Shown here in pieces: positions 1 through 11,000 of a stretch of DNA of 64,000 nt. The DNA is taken from contig JASEVX010000013.1 in NCBI GenBank assembly GCA_031761405.1, forward strand, positions 53,129,219-53,193,218, written 5' to 3'. This DNA comes from Serripes groenlandicus (Eukaryota > Mollusca > Bivalvia > Cardiida > Cardiidae). The notes beneath the pieces were generated by a model. The model was given only the letters and a program-made list of their open reading frames with translations, made no database searches and was not told the origin of the DNA. Numbering within the stretch: position 1 is the first letter of the stretch; the number at the start of each line of letters is the position of its first letter. The position numbers were made by a program, and so were the translations under genes.

Positions 1-2
1 AT

Positions 3-989
3 ATGAGTACCTCGTTTCAACCAAAATATTCAGTATGCTATTGTATTACAGAATACATCTATCAATTAAGGAAGAAATCCATTCGACTCATGTCTATGCT
101 TTCTTATACAAATACAGGTTATATGGTTGCGATGATGCAACTTCTGATATATCTACAACATACGAACCATGTCACAGAACATACTACGAGAGACGTAAGA
201 ATGGCATTTGACTCTATAATTCCACTTATACTATTACAATACAAACAGTGTATGTATGTCCAGTACTTGTCACAAGGAAAATTGTCCGACCTGCGTTCTA
301 TGACAGTTACAAATATAATCCCAGAAATTAGTGACTATGACCTCATTTCGTCAAAGTTATCTTTAGCATCTTTATATATTCAATTTGGACAGTATCAAGA
401 GAAGTGTAAGCGCATTCTAGTTTCATGTGAAAAAGAAATAGAACCATTTGTGATATCTATGTGTAGCTGCGAAGAGAGGAAACATCGTGTTAATCGTGCT
501 CTCGCTAAAAAAATGAGATTTACTGACATGTCAAGCAAATATTTCAGACAACATTGCACCACAGGCTGTATGGTATTTCATCAATATCAAGTTAGTCTTG
601 TCCATGCAGCCCTTCAATACGAGATGTTCCGTAATGTGTACACACAACCTGGAGCTGGATATGAAATGATACACGACTACTGGTTAAACTGGATAACGGT
701 AGATTCACAAATATATTTGTATTTTCTGCAGTATTTACTTTTTTCTAAATTAAATAAATGGACAGAAGTATTAACGGCTCTGCAGAAACTAGCACGTGTT
801 CTACAGACGGACTTTAATCTTGGGCACAGAGAGACAGGGTTTAACCTGATTGGGTGGATATGTTTACAGAAAAAAGTATTACCAACAGCTTGGAGATACT
901 TGTGTTTATCATGGAAAATCAGACCTTTTACAAATGCAGCTAAATGGCACATGCTAATTTTACTGCGTGAAAGTATAAAGGGAAATTAA
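3..989 (+). CDS. C-terminal exon of a Mab-21-like (cGLR-type) protein
   Basis: An open frame of 328 codons runs from the window edge to TAA at 987-989. The first ATG (position 3) is probably internal, because the frame opens at the window start and the N-terminal nucleotidyltransferase core of this family is not present. From memory of bivalve Mab-21-domain proteins, several blocks fit their C-terminal helical/TPR-like half: a Cys-rich stretch near residues 150-185 (ISMCSCEERKHR), the LQYEMFRN block near residue 205, YWLNWITVDSQIYLYFLQY near 226-244, and a closing block with LGHRETGFNLIGWI and KIRPFTNAAKWHMLILL (about 273-322). In the family, the N-terminal core binds nucleotide and, in cGAS-like receptors, makes cyclic dinucleotides; the C-terminal repeat region is of unclear role. 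No frameshift is seen. Family confidence is fair; receptor function is inference. Confidence 0.62.
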   Translation: MSTSFQPKYSVCYCITEYIYQLRKKSIRLMSMLSYTNTGYMVAMMQLLIYLQHTNHVTEHTTRDVRMAFDSIIPLILLQYKQCMYVQYLSQGKLSDLRSMTVTNIIPEISDYDLISSKLSLASLYIQFGQYQEKCKRILVSCEKEIEPFVISMCSCEERKHRVNRALAKKMRFTDMSSKYFRQHCTTGCMVFHQYQVSLVHAALQYEMFRNVYTQPGAGYEMIHDYWLNWITVDSQIYLYFLQYLLFSKLNKWTEVLTALQKLARVLQTDFNLGHRETGFNLIGWICLQKKVLPTAWRYLCLSWKIRPFTNAAKWHMLILLRESIKGN

Positions 990-1049
990 GCATGATCGAA
1001 ACCAAATTTACGTCAAAGTTTATTTCTCTATTGGGGTTAAAACTGTTGA

Positions 1050-1830
1050 TGGCTGATCACATGAGGCTGTATGAGCCGCGTATTGCAATTATTTGACATC
1101 CTAATGCATATGGGTACAGTCCAGACTTGGACTAGTCTGTAAGAGCAGCGTCTGGTGTGATCTGAGATCTTAATGCATCTGCGTACAATCCAGACTTAGA
1201 TGAGTCTGTATGAGCCGCGTATTGCGATTTAATACATAAATTGGACACACATGGTTAACACATAAATGCATCTGCGTACATTCCAGACTTAGGTGAGTCT
1301 CTATTAGCCGCGTACTGCGATTTGAAGTCTTAATGCATTTGTTTATTGTCAAGGTTAAGGTGAGTCTCTATGAGCCGCGTACTGCGATTTGAAGTCTTAA
1401 TGCATTTGTTTATTGTTAAGGTGAGTCACTATTAGCCGCGTACTGCGATTTGAAGTCTTAATGCATTTGTTTATTGTTAAGGTGAGTCTCTATTAGCCGC
1501 GTACTGCGATTTGAAGTCTTAATGCATTTGTTTATTGTCAAGGTTAAGGTGAGTCTGTATGAGCCGCGTCTGGCGATTTGAAGTCTTAATGCATTTGTTT
1601 ATTGTCAAGGTGAGACTCTATGAGCCGCGTCTGGTGATTTGCGGTATGAATGCATCTGTATACAGTCACGACTTATGTTAGTATGTATGTTACGCGTCTG
1701 GTGATTTGCGGTATGAATGCATCTGTATACAGTCAAGACTTATGTTAGTATGTATGTAACGCGTCTGGCGATTTGCGACATTAATACATCTGCGTACAAT
1801 AAAGATTTACGTGAGTCTGTACACACTCGT
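1050..1830. repeat. Tandem minisatellite, unit about 58-90 bp
   Basis: About ten diverged copies of a unit containing GAGTCTSTATKAGCCGCGT, then a GCGATTTG-type block, then TTAATGCATTTGTTTATTG. The central part (1,340-1,620) is the most regular, with 58-67 bp spacing; the edges are longer and more degenerate. Short open frames on the minus strand here are by-products of the repeat. Confidence 0.85.
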
Positions 1831-1861
1831 AGTCCTAGCGGAGTAGTCACTGTCCGCGTAT

Positions 1862-2120
1862 ATGTCATACATACGTAAATACATCTTCTGACAAGAATAT
1901 AAAAGTGTAGCCTCAATAGTCGTATGCTAATGTAACACTAAATGATGCCAAGCCAGAGAGGCAATAAGACCATTAATCGTCAGACGCGGTTCATATATAT
2001 GTGTGACTTGTGTAAAGGTACATCATCTGATAAAACACTATAAGTGTAACCTCAATAGTTGTGCAAACAAGGTTATGTTAAATGGTTCAAATCTGGACAG
2101 GCATTAAGACCCTGGATCAC
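1862..2120. repeat. Two-copy direct repeat, about 150 bp
   Basis: Two diverged copies share AAGTGTARCCTCAATAGT followed about 60 bp later by GGCAWTAAGACC (starts near 1,862 and 2,010). No coding potential is seen. Confidence 0.6.
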
Positions 2121-2199
2121 CATAAACCGTTAAAATATATTACTATTGGCCTAAAATGTGATGATCATTGAACGCCTAACATTTCCAAAGATAGGAAAT

Positions 2200-2305
2200 G
2201 TTCAATGTTCAGGTGGGTTCCCTCCTGACTACCGCGAGCACAAATCGAACTCGGGACGCCCGGGATTAATTGCGGCATGGTAACCACTAGCCTCGGGCAA
2301 TTGAA
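2200..2305 (-). mobile_element. tRNA-like SINE head
   Basis: On the minus strand the segment has an A-box-like GGCTAGTGGTTACCATGCC and a B-box-like CGAGTTCGATTTG at tRNA spacing. Only the tRNA-related head is obvious. Confidence 0.4.
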
Positions 2306-3690
2306 GTTTTGTGTATATTTGTATGATTCATGAGAAAATTAAATGTGCAATTGAAATTTTAAAAGTGTTAAAGCTTATTCCTAAATCAACAAGAAGGAAT
2401 TATAAATATCTCAGGGTAAAAATAAACCTGCCTAAACTTGGAAATATCCTCTATTTATATTACTTTATTTAGCAGACAAGATCAACCTGATCTGGACCTT
2501 TATGCGAAGATATACGTGAACATTATTATGGCATACAATCATAATTTAAGTTAAACGCTTTCCAACAAACAGATATATATTGATGCCTCTGCAGCAGATG
2601 AGATTTGAGAACATTATGACAAATAGAGAAATTGGTCATAATGAAGCAGCTGAAAACAATGTGGCAAAATGAAAATAAGTTCTTTTCTGGATCTACATCA
2701 TAGTTAATACATGTGAACTAATACATGTACATGTATGCAGTATTAACTATGAAAAATGTGCTTTCATGAATGGAACGGTAAACTAGACAACTTTTGATAA
2801 TATGATTATTCAGAAGTTGATAACTTTGAAGTCATTTAATATCAAATCAGACTCTGCACAACCTATATCATTCAATTGTTCTCCTTTCTAGAAAAACGCT
2901 CTTACAATGTAGTTTTGAATAGATAAAAGTATATTTTTAAAGTGTCAGAATGGAGTCCTTGTGAATCAAAGAAGCAGATGTTGAGTTAAAAAGTGGCAGA
3001 ATTAGCCTTACTAATTTTGTTACATCAAAAGTCGTAGGCTGCAGAAGTATTTATAATTAATGTTAAGATCTACGGGTGAAAAAATACTGTTTCAAGTTCA
3101 CATATCTTTCTTAACCTCTTACCAAAATACTTCAGATAAAACAGTCCTGCACCTACTTTCCTTTTCACTTGAAGCAGTCTTTTTATTCCTCTTTGCAGAA
3201 AGTACGAAAAGTATAATAAAGAAAGACCGAAAGGAGCGAAATTAATAGAAAAAGCGGAATGTGGCACTCCATTCCGTAGAAGCCGTCATGTTACCAGTTT
3301 ATACAGGAAAATGAGTGCCGTCAGTGACGCCCCTGCAATCATTGTATATTGTTGATACTGGGCGTATGTGTTTTAATCTGGTTGCAGTCGGCCAACTTTT
3401 CTACTTAATCTCCCAACATGAAACAGCAATGAAGCTTTTAGAGCTTTAGATAAGAGCCATTTTTCATGTTCTAAAACTTTTTTTGACACTCATTACCTAT
3501 ATTGTCGGTACTCTCACTGAAACAATTAGTTTGGGTTCCAACAACATAGGTTTAATAAGAGAAATAACAAGAAGGCCATGATGGCTCTATATCGCTCTAG
3601 ATCGCTCACCTGAATTATGCAAAGTGATTTCTTATGCAATACACATCAATACAATTATTCTGACAGATATTCAAATGAAACCTCCAGTGT
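2306..3690. other. Non-coding stretch, no feature recognised
   Basis: AT-rich sequence with a small palindromic run of ATACATGT near 2,707-2,740. Two antiparallel frames of about 60 codons at 3,060-3,267 overlap each other and show no family resemblance. Nothing is supported as a gene. Confidence 0.5.
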
Positions 3691-4180
3691 TAACAATATT
3701 TTCCTTCATTCGGCCTAGTGACCTATTTTTTTTACCTAATATGACCCATATTCGAACATGGACTAGATATCATCAACACAAACATTCTGACAAAGTTTAA
3801 CTTGCTCAAAGTAAAAATGCTGCCTCCGGAGTTTTAACACTATTTCCCTTCAATTTGGCCGAGTGACCTAGTTTTTAAGGCAATATGACCCATATTTGAA
3901 CTTGGCCTAATGCGGCCTCCAGAGTGTTAACACTATTTTCCATCAATTTAACATAGTGACCTAATTTTTGATCTCATATGGACAAGTTTCGAACTTGTCC
4001 AAGATTTGATGGTGATGAATGTTCTAATAAACTTTCATGAGAATAGGATACAGAATGTAGCCTGTAGAGTTTTAAAATAGCAATTGTTTACGACTCACGA
4101 CGGACGACGGACGGACGCCGGATAAAATGTGATCACAATAGCTCGACTTCAGCACATCGTGCACAGATGAGCTAAAAACA
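3690..4180 (+). repeat. Dispersed interspersed repeat (molluscan type)
   Basis: Contains internally repeated phrases of the form AGTGACCTARTTTTT and TATGACCCATATT, ending in GACGGACGACGGACGGACG and a GATCACAATAGCTC tail. This structure recurs widely in bivalve DNA (from memory). Related sequence lies near 14,800-15,010 and 24,240-24,360. Confidence 0.6.
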
Positions 4181-4489
4181 GGAAAAGAGCACCAAACTGT
4201 CACAAATAACAATGCCTTATTAGTGAAAACTAAAGTGACTAAAGTATTTAGATAAAAGCTGAGAAGGCCTCTTTAACAAAATTTGGATGATTCAAGGGCC
4301 ATAATCCAAAAGTGCCTTGGCTTGTCAACAATGATTCGACGATATCACTGCGCAGTGCACTTATCCAGGATCCCTTAGTTACTAATCAGTACTAGGCTTG
4401 GATATCATTTCAGGCTAATTATTACAAATGTTAATTGTTATAAGTAAATATATGTGCAAAATATACCAATTTACCGCCTCGATGTATTT

Positions 4490-4800
4490 ACCTTAAGAGC
4501 GTAGACAGTCTGAACCAATTTGAGAGCAGGAGAGTTCGATACCCGATCGAGTCATGATAAGGGTTTCTTGGGATAGGGTTAATCTCATTTCTTGCATGCT
4601 TTTCGAAAAGTCATCTTACGTCCGCAACCGAGTTTAAAATGTGTATATACTCGCTAAAGTCGATTTTTTCGATTTTTTGAATGGCAGTAGTGACTCGAGG
4701 TTTCGCGATGTGTTGGTGTCAGTATAAACTTACCAGCAATAAAGGCCATAAGCTCAAAGCACGCTGTGATATAACTGAACTATATTAAGTTAAAACTTTT
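4490..4800 (+). mobile_element. Probable degenerate tRNA-derived SINE
   Basis: A B-box-like GAGAGTTCGATACCC near 4,529 is followed about 230 bp later by a SINE-like tail with GTGATATAACTGAAC. The middle is diverged, and two nested elements are possible. Confidence 0.35.
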
Positions 4801-5339
4801 TTCCTTTGACATCGATTGTGAAATATTTTTCAAGAGCAATCACTTGTGATGTCTGCTACATGGATAATAAACTTAAACTTACACCGCGTGAATTGGAATA
4901 TCAAATGTTCACCCACGGTTCTCCAGAAAATCGAACTCTTGTACATCTGACAACAGGGACGATGTTCTACTGCTGAGCTTCTGTCTCTCACATGAAATAT
5001 TGTTGAAAGCGGGATAAAATATCATTATTAATAAGCAAATAAATACACACTTAGACACGAACTACGTTTGACCACCACCACTGCAGAAAACAATAAATGA
5101 AAACATTGTGAAAAAGAGAATTTACTCTAATCATGCAGTTGCCCATATTCCCATTTTTTTGTTCAACCTTTTTTCAGAATAACATTTCCAGTATTTCAGA
5201 TAATTCATTTCACTATTTTTCCATAGACGATTTCGTAAAATGAAGACTTAACATCATTGTATAAGTAAAATAAAATGAAACTTAATTTAATGGTTTAATA
5301 CAACATTAAATAATATTGCAATGAATACACGTTTGCGTA
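4801..5339. other. Non-coding stretch, no feature recognised
   Basis: AT-rich sequence with a possible tRNA-like scrap near 4,930-4,985 (minus-strand B-box-like sequence). No open frame of interest. Confidence 0.4.
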
Positions 5340-5465
5340 TATTTGAGACGGTATATAATATATACCCAAACACAGATGTGTATCCTACTATTACTTTTAT
5401 TCAGCACTAAAACAGCACAGAGGATATACAGGCATGCCTAGCACATATATAAAAAGATTATAGGT
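5340..5465. repeat. Dispersed repeat, copy A
   Basis: Shares CCAAACACAGATGTGTAT and AGGATATACAGGCATGC-type blocks with 6,962-7,075 in the same order, about 110 bp long. The family is unknown. Confidence 0.6.
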
Positions 5466-5814
5466 TAGAGGAACTTGATATGATAACTTACTAACATCAC
5501 GGTCGGACGCCCGAGTGGTGATAAGCACACACGTGAATCCGTTCGGAGACGTTGTTATTTTAAACATTGTCGAACACCCACCATCTCTCACAATAAATTA
5601 ATAAATCGTCAGCTGAATATGAGCGTTAAGTCGCCTATATCATGGCCATGCTTTAAACACCGAAAACCCAGTGTTGTATGATTTCTCATTTTGCTTGTGG
5701 TAGTCGTGAATCTAATATTGTACAAGAAACATTCTTAAGCAAAATGGCAAAAAATAAAACCAAATGACTAATATAACTTACAGTATTTTGACAGTATTGT
5801 TACAAGCAAGAAAC

Positions 5815-6030
5815 CGCTTTCGTGGTGTAGTGTAGAGCGTCCGCCTCGGGTGTGAGAGATCTCAGGTTTAACCCCCGGCATGGACTATACAACTAGTAGC
5901 AATGGTTATTGTTGGGTTATAATTACAACTTACTCGCTAGTGTTAGGTAAATGGACAAGCAGTACTGGCAACTTACTCAGGAAACGCCGTGATGTAACTG
6001 AATAATTGTTGAATGCATAGTAAAACAATA
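5815..6030 (+). mobile_element. tRNA-derived SINE
   Basis: The A-box region GTGGTGTAGTGTAGAGCG and B-box AGGTTTAACCCCCGG form a tRNA-like head. A body follows with GTAAATGGACAAGCAGTACT and the tail CGCCGTGATGTAACTGAA. The tail resembles that of SINEs abundant in molluscs (RUDI/V-SINE-like, by memory). Confidence 0.65.
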
Positions 6031-6384
6031 CACACAAAATACAGGCACGTTTATGACCCTACTATAGCTTAAAGTTTCTTTAAACACGACGTTTCCTCAT
6101 ATTGCCTCATTTAGCTTAAACAAGGGGAAGTAAATTGACTAGAGTTGACGAACGAAAATGGTCAACTAAACCAATAGTTATCTCCCGTGATTAAAGGAGT
6201 CGCATGCTTTTACCCTACCACCGCTTTATATCACTAACTGGCACTTTGTCAATAAGTAATAAAATCACATTCATAAACAAATTTTTATATAAAAAAACAC
6301 AAACAAACAACACAATAAAGATTAGCAGAAAATATTTGCTCTTTGACTGTATATTTTTTTCTAGAAGCAGGTCATAAGTAAAGG

Positions 6385-6670
6385 TCTAAGTTTTTGTCAT
6401 AAACAATATGAGCCGTCCCGCGAAAAAAAGAATGGCCTCTGCGTAATGTATAGGCCCATATCAGCCTTTGCAGTTCACGCAGACTGATCCGAGCCAACAC
6501 ATTCCGTCTCAGGTGGTTAGAGGTATAGAGTAATGATTCCTGAAACAGAACAACCACAGGAGGCGTAAAGTTTCTACCCGGGTTAATCTGTGCGATATGC
6601 TTAGGCTGATCCGGTTCGATATTGTACGAAGAGTCCACAATGTTGGATTGCTCTTGGACGGCTCATATTA
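6385..6670. mobile_element. Miniature inverted-repeat element
   Basis: The ends ATGAGCCGTCC and GGACGGCTCAT are inverted repeats. Internal blocks CCACAATGTTGGATT, GGCTGATCC and GCGTAA recur in the copies at 26,833-27,012 and 27,625-27,905. It is about 280 bp long and non-coding. The overlapping minus-strand frame of 88 codons is fortuitous. Confidence 0.7.
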
Positions 6671-6961
6671 TGAGGTCAATATTAGGTTCACAAGAGCATG
6701 TTTTTATCAATAGAAAGTTTTACCCCAAGAAATCCACATGCCAAACATGACATCCGACGTGTCGAAAAGTATGGCCAATGTTAACGGTTAAACCGCCAGA
6801 CAAACAGACAGACAGGACAAACATTATATGCCTCAACTGAATCTTCGATTTAAGGGAAATAAATGTCATAAAAACAACAACAACACTGTTATATTATGTG
6901 GTTATTACACTATGTCATAATTATATACAAGTCTTGCAGTAATGTAAATAACAACTCAGAT

Positions 6962-7075
6962 GAGAATATATAACCAAACACAGATGTGTATACTTCTATT
7001 ACTTTATTCAGACTGCCTAAAAATAGCACAGAGAATATACAGGCATGCGTACAACATTATATAAATGGATTATAG
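6962..7075. repeat. Dispersed repeat, copy B
   Basis: A diverged direct copy of the 5,340-5,465 repeat. Confidence 0.6.
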
Positions 7076-7094
7076 TCTGTTTCAAGTTATACTA

Positions 7095-7315
7095 CAAACA
7101 GTTTAACTCTTTATCACTTACAGACGCATTCCAATCAGACCATGTATTAAAGACATTGTGGCAAATTGAGAAAATGCTCATTATGAGCAATTTCTCCTTT
7201 TGTAACAACGTTTTCAATTCTATTCAATATTTATACTTTCATTTATATAAATTCACCATGTGTTTTCCCACATGTTTGTAAACTGCTGCAGATTTGTTAT
7301 ATAGGTCAAATTGTG
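7095..7315. mobile_element. Palindromic miniature element (GAAATTGCTC family), degenerate
   Basis: Carries AATGCTCATTATGAGCAATT at its centre, ACATTGTGGCAAA before it, and CTGCTGCAGATTTGTT near its end, in the order seen in the fuller copy at 25,545-25,772. Confidence 0.55.
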
Positions 7316-7753
7316 ACAAATACATCCACTGTCATGCAGATCAACACCCAAATAGTCGCTAAAAGAACTGTGTTTGCGTAGAAATGAGTGTATACCATCA
7401 CAAGAATGTATTGAATATACGACAGTTAGTTTTAATTCATTATCAATGTGTTTAGGATACACTGAAAATTAATGATTTGATTACTTTAAGTATTTTGACC
7501 TTGTTTAAAAGTGAAAGTAGAGAATGCTAAACAACGATTTTGTCCGGACCCGATTTGGTCCAAAATGTCGGTAACCATTTTCGCCTGATGAGTTCTTTCT
7601 TGTATAATGCATGACCCCTTATTTTCGTTGGATTGTTTCAAAGCTTAGAGGTAACTTTTTTCAATGATATATGGTGTTCGACATGAGAAAGGCTTGGAAA
7701 GTGTCACAATTGAGGACTAAAGCTCGTCGATTAACATGGAAACAAAAAAGCAA

Positions 7754-7759
7754 TTTATT
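7754..7759 (-). terminator. Poly(A) signal AATAAA of the SLC5 gene
   Basis: TTTATT on the plus strand reads AATAAA on the minus strand, 43 bp past the TGA at 7,804-7,802. Confidence 0.55.
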
Positions 7760-7801
7760 TGTAGTATTGTGTAACCTATATCGGAAAGAGTTAATATACA
7801 A

Positions 7802-8040
7802 TCATCTATAAAATCCGGTCAGAAACGCCACTGTCACCATCAAAGCAATAGCCAAAATGTTCAACACCGTGGACACATTCTCATCCTGGGTTAGATAGCG
7901 TTTTTTATCCCCCTCATTCATCACGACCATTTCCGAACTCTCCTCGTTTGTTCCAAGTAATGTCTTTATCAAGTGTCGCATATATCTAGTACAGTTCGAG
8001 GATATTGTGTCTTGTTCTTTATCATCGTCATGGTCAAGAA
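7802..8040 (-). CDS. SLC5 last coding exon
   Basis: The acceptor TATGTTTCAG precedes TTCTTGACC. Translation gives an acidic linker (DHDDDKEQD), a loop, and the C-terminal helix ([19 protein letters not shown]) just before TGA. It starts with two bases that complete the codon begun in the 8,989 exon. SGLT proteins end in the same kind of helix and short aromatic tail. Confidence 0.85.
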
Positions 8041-11000
8041 CTGAAACATACATGAGTTTGAGTTATATATAAAAGGTTTCGTTACTTGTGCATTATACAA
8101 TTCAAAGTTCATATACAAATGGATATTTATAAATATAGGATCTGACATAAGTTCTCTTTTCATGTAAAGTTTTATCAGACGAGTTCAAGAAATCTGTTAT
8201 TAAGCGAGCCTCTAGGGAGCTTAATAACAAATTTCTTGGACGAGTTTAATAAAACTTTCTTAAATGAAAACAAATGTCAGATTCTTTTTATCACATGACG
8301 AAGCACAAACAGAAAATTGGGTTTTCGCTGTCAGAAAATAGTCCAAACATGTAATATACTTATTAAACTGTTAACTGTTCAAACACATAATATTTCTATG
8401 ACCGATACTGGTCCCTTTACCTCGTTCATGTATTGTGACGTTTGTATTTATCGGATACACGTTATCAGTCATTTTGTAAACATTCGCGGAAGAATACAAT
8501 AATAGTGATTCGGTCATGTTACTTTACACACGTAACATATAAAGAAATGCGTAATAGGTATATTAGATCGGATACAAGCATTGTCATGTGATAATGAAGA
8601 TTTATTGATTATCCTCACTATAGACGACTATAGTTTGGTACTCAAACTACTCGACTGACCAAATTATGTTCATCCATAGGGGTAACATTTAAATATTCAA
8701 ATAAGGCGAGTATCTTGAGTTCTAACACTATAGGGTTATTTTTAAAGTGAGAACTAATAAAGATCACTTTATTGTTTACTGTCCCTTAACCCTTTCCCAC
8801 AAACATTCATTTTCTGACGCCTCTGAAGTAGTCGGCTTTTGAAAACAATGTGATAAAAGGAGAAATTGCTCACTCCGATTTTTAGATATTTTGCATAATT
8901 TTGTTTAGATGATTTCAAAGTCGTCTGCTGCAGATTTATTGCAGGTTGTAAAATGATGTATAACAAGACGGCCTTTTAAAAATCTTACGTGTCGACGATG
9001 CGGGGACATCAGCCACCACCTCTGTGTGATTTTCTATAGGACTAGCTTTAACTCCTCTATCAATGTTTGTTTCCCTCAGTTTTGTATCGTTCACGGTAGC
9101 GTCGCATTTGAATTCAGTATCCATCTCTATTCCTGTATCGGATTCTTTTACAGAATGTCTAGTCCACCATGTCACGCCTAAAAGCTTAAATGTATTCAAT
9201 TGAGGGAATTTAAATAAACCATGGACCTTATGTCTATATCCTACGAAATGTTCGTTTACTATATAAAAACTTAAATATTGCTACAAAATATATGTTTTAA
9301 ATATACAGTCAAACCTGTACTTAAGACAACCTTGGAAAAGCAATTCCTTGTTTATATCAACCACAGTTTAGGTTTCCTAATTACTCATTTTCTGCAAAAA
9401 TTACCTTGCAACTAAAACAGAGATCCATTTCTAGTTTTGTATTGTTTATCTTGACCGAGAAATGATGAAACGGTAATTGAAGAAAATTTAACTTACATTC
9501 AGTGAAACATTTGTTTTCAAAATGTATGGTCACTGAAGCTACTCATAGTGTCGATTTTAATGGCCGTAATTCAATTGTTATATTAAACTATGTTATATCA
9601 GATCAAAGCAGTGTTAAAGAGACGGTTACAACTAATGTACACGACAACTGTATTATTTTGAGCAATTTGTAATGTCCTACAATGTTTTCAAAGTTGTCAG
9701 TTGAAATGCTCTCTGCGCCAATCACTATACCCCAACGTCAGTCCACAGCTTAGACAACAGAGTAACACTGACGCTTACTATTAAATGCACAGCAACTGTA
9801 TTGTTTAGATGTTTCCTAAAAGGTTTTCAAAAGTCGTCTGCTGTAAAGGTTTTCAAAAGTCGTCTTCTGTAAAGGTTTTCTGCTCCTATCAATCAACCTT
9901 AGCGTCAGTCCCTGTTTTCGACAGCAGAGTTAAAGTGACGGTCACCACTAATGAACCGAGCCCCGGTAGCTCAGTCGGTAGCGACGTGGGCTGTCAATCC
10001 AGGGGTTGTGAGTTCGAATCCCGGCTCGGCCAACTTTCTTTCCGACGATTCACAAAATTCAATGCGACATGCGTCATTCGTCTTCCACCAATGGGCTAAG
10101 TCTATGTGGAAAAGCAGCCAGTTGCTTGGGAAGATTGTTGTGTGGAGTACTGGTTTTAGAAAACCTGGAAATGCACGAGTAGGTGAACTGGCTGCCGTGA
10201 TGTGACTGAGAAATTTGTTAAAAACGGCGTTAAACCCCACTCAATCAATCACCACTAATGAACACAACAACTGTGTTATTTTGAGCAATTTGTAATGTCC
10301 TACAACGATTTCAAGGTCGTCTGCTGCAATGTTGTCTGCGCAAATCAATATATACAATGTCATTCCACGGCTTAAACAACACTGAACTGACGGTCACCAT
10401 TAAATACACAGCAACTGTATTGTTTAATTGTTTCCCGGAATGTTTTCAAAAGTCGTCTGCTGTAAAGGTTGTCTGCTCCAATTAATATACTTCTGCGTCA
10501 GTCCTCGGTTTTGACAGCAGAGTAAAAGTGACGGTCACCACTAAGTGTGGAACAACTGAACTTTTTTTAGCAATTTATAATTTCCTACAATGTTTTCAAA
10601 AGTCGACTGCTGTAATGTTGTCAGCTACAAAACTGTCTGTTTCAGTCAATATACCTCAGTGTCAGTCCTAGGTTTCGACAGCAGGGTCAAAGCAACGGTC
10701 ACCACTAAAGTACACAGGAACTGTATCTGGATGAAGTACATGTAATGGATGCCACTCAGAAACGCCGGTCTGTCGTCAACCTCGCCACAAGGCGGCTCGG
10801 GAAACATCAGTTCCATGACCAAACGTGACATACCGAGCACGTGACCTACGGCCAACCCACAAAACGCACCCTAAAGTAAATCAATGTATAACTATTATTT
10901 TTTTTCCAATTAAAATGACATTTACATTCTAAACATGATCAAATAATCTGTATATATGTTCAGAGACGTATAAAAATAGCGCTTCGCAACTTAGATTACG

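Noticed and set aside
6372..6638. Minus-strand frame of 88 codons
   Set aside because: Lies entirely inside a miniature inverted-repeat element also found, in non-coding form, at 26.8 and 27.6 kb.
9958..10035. Possible tRNA gene
   Set aside because: The A and B boxes belong to a SINE head: the body and tail follow directly, and the same head recurs with the same body elsewhere in the window.
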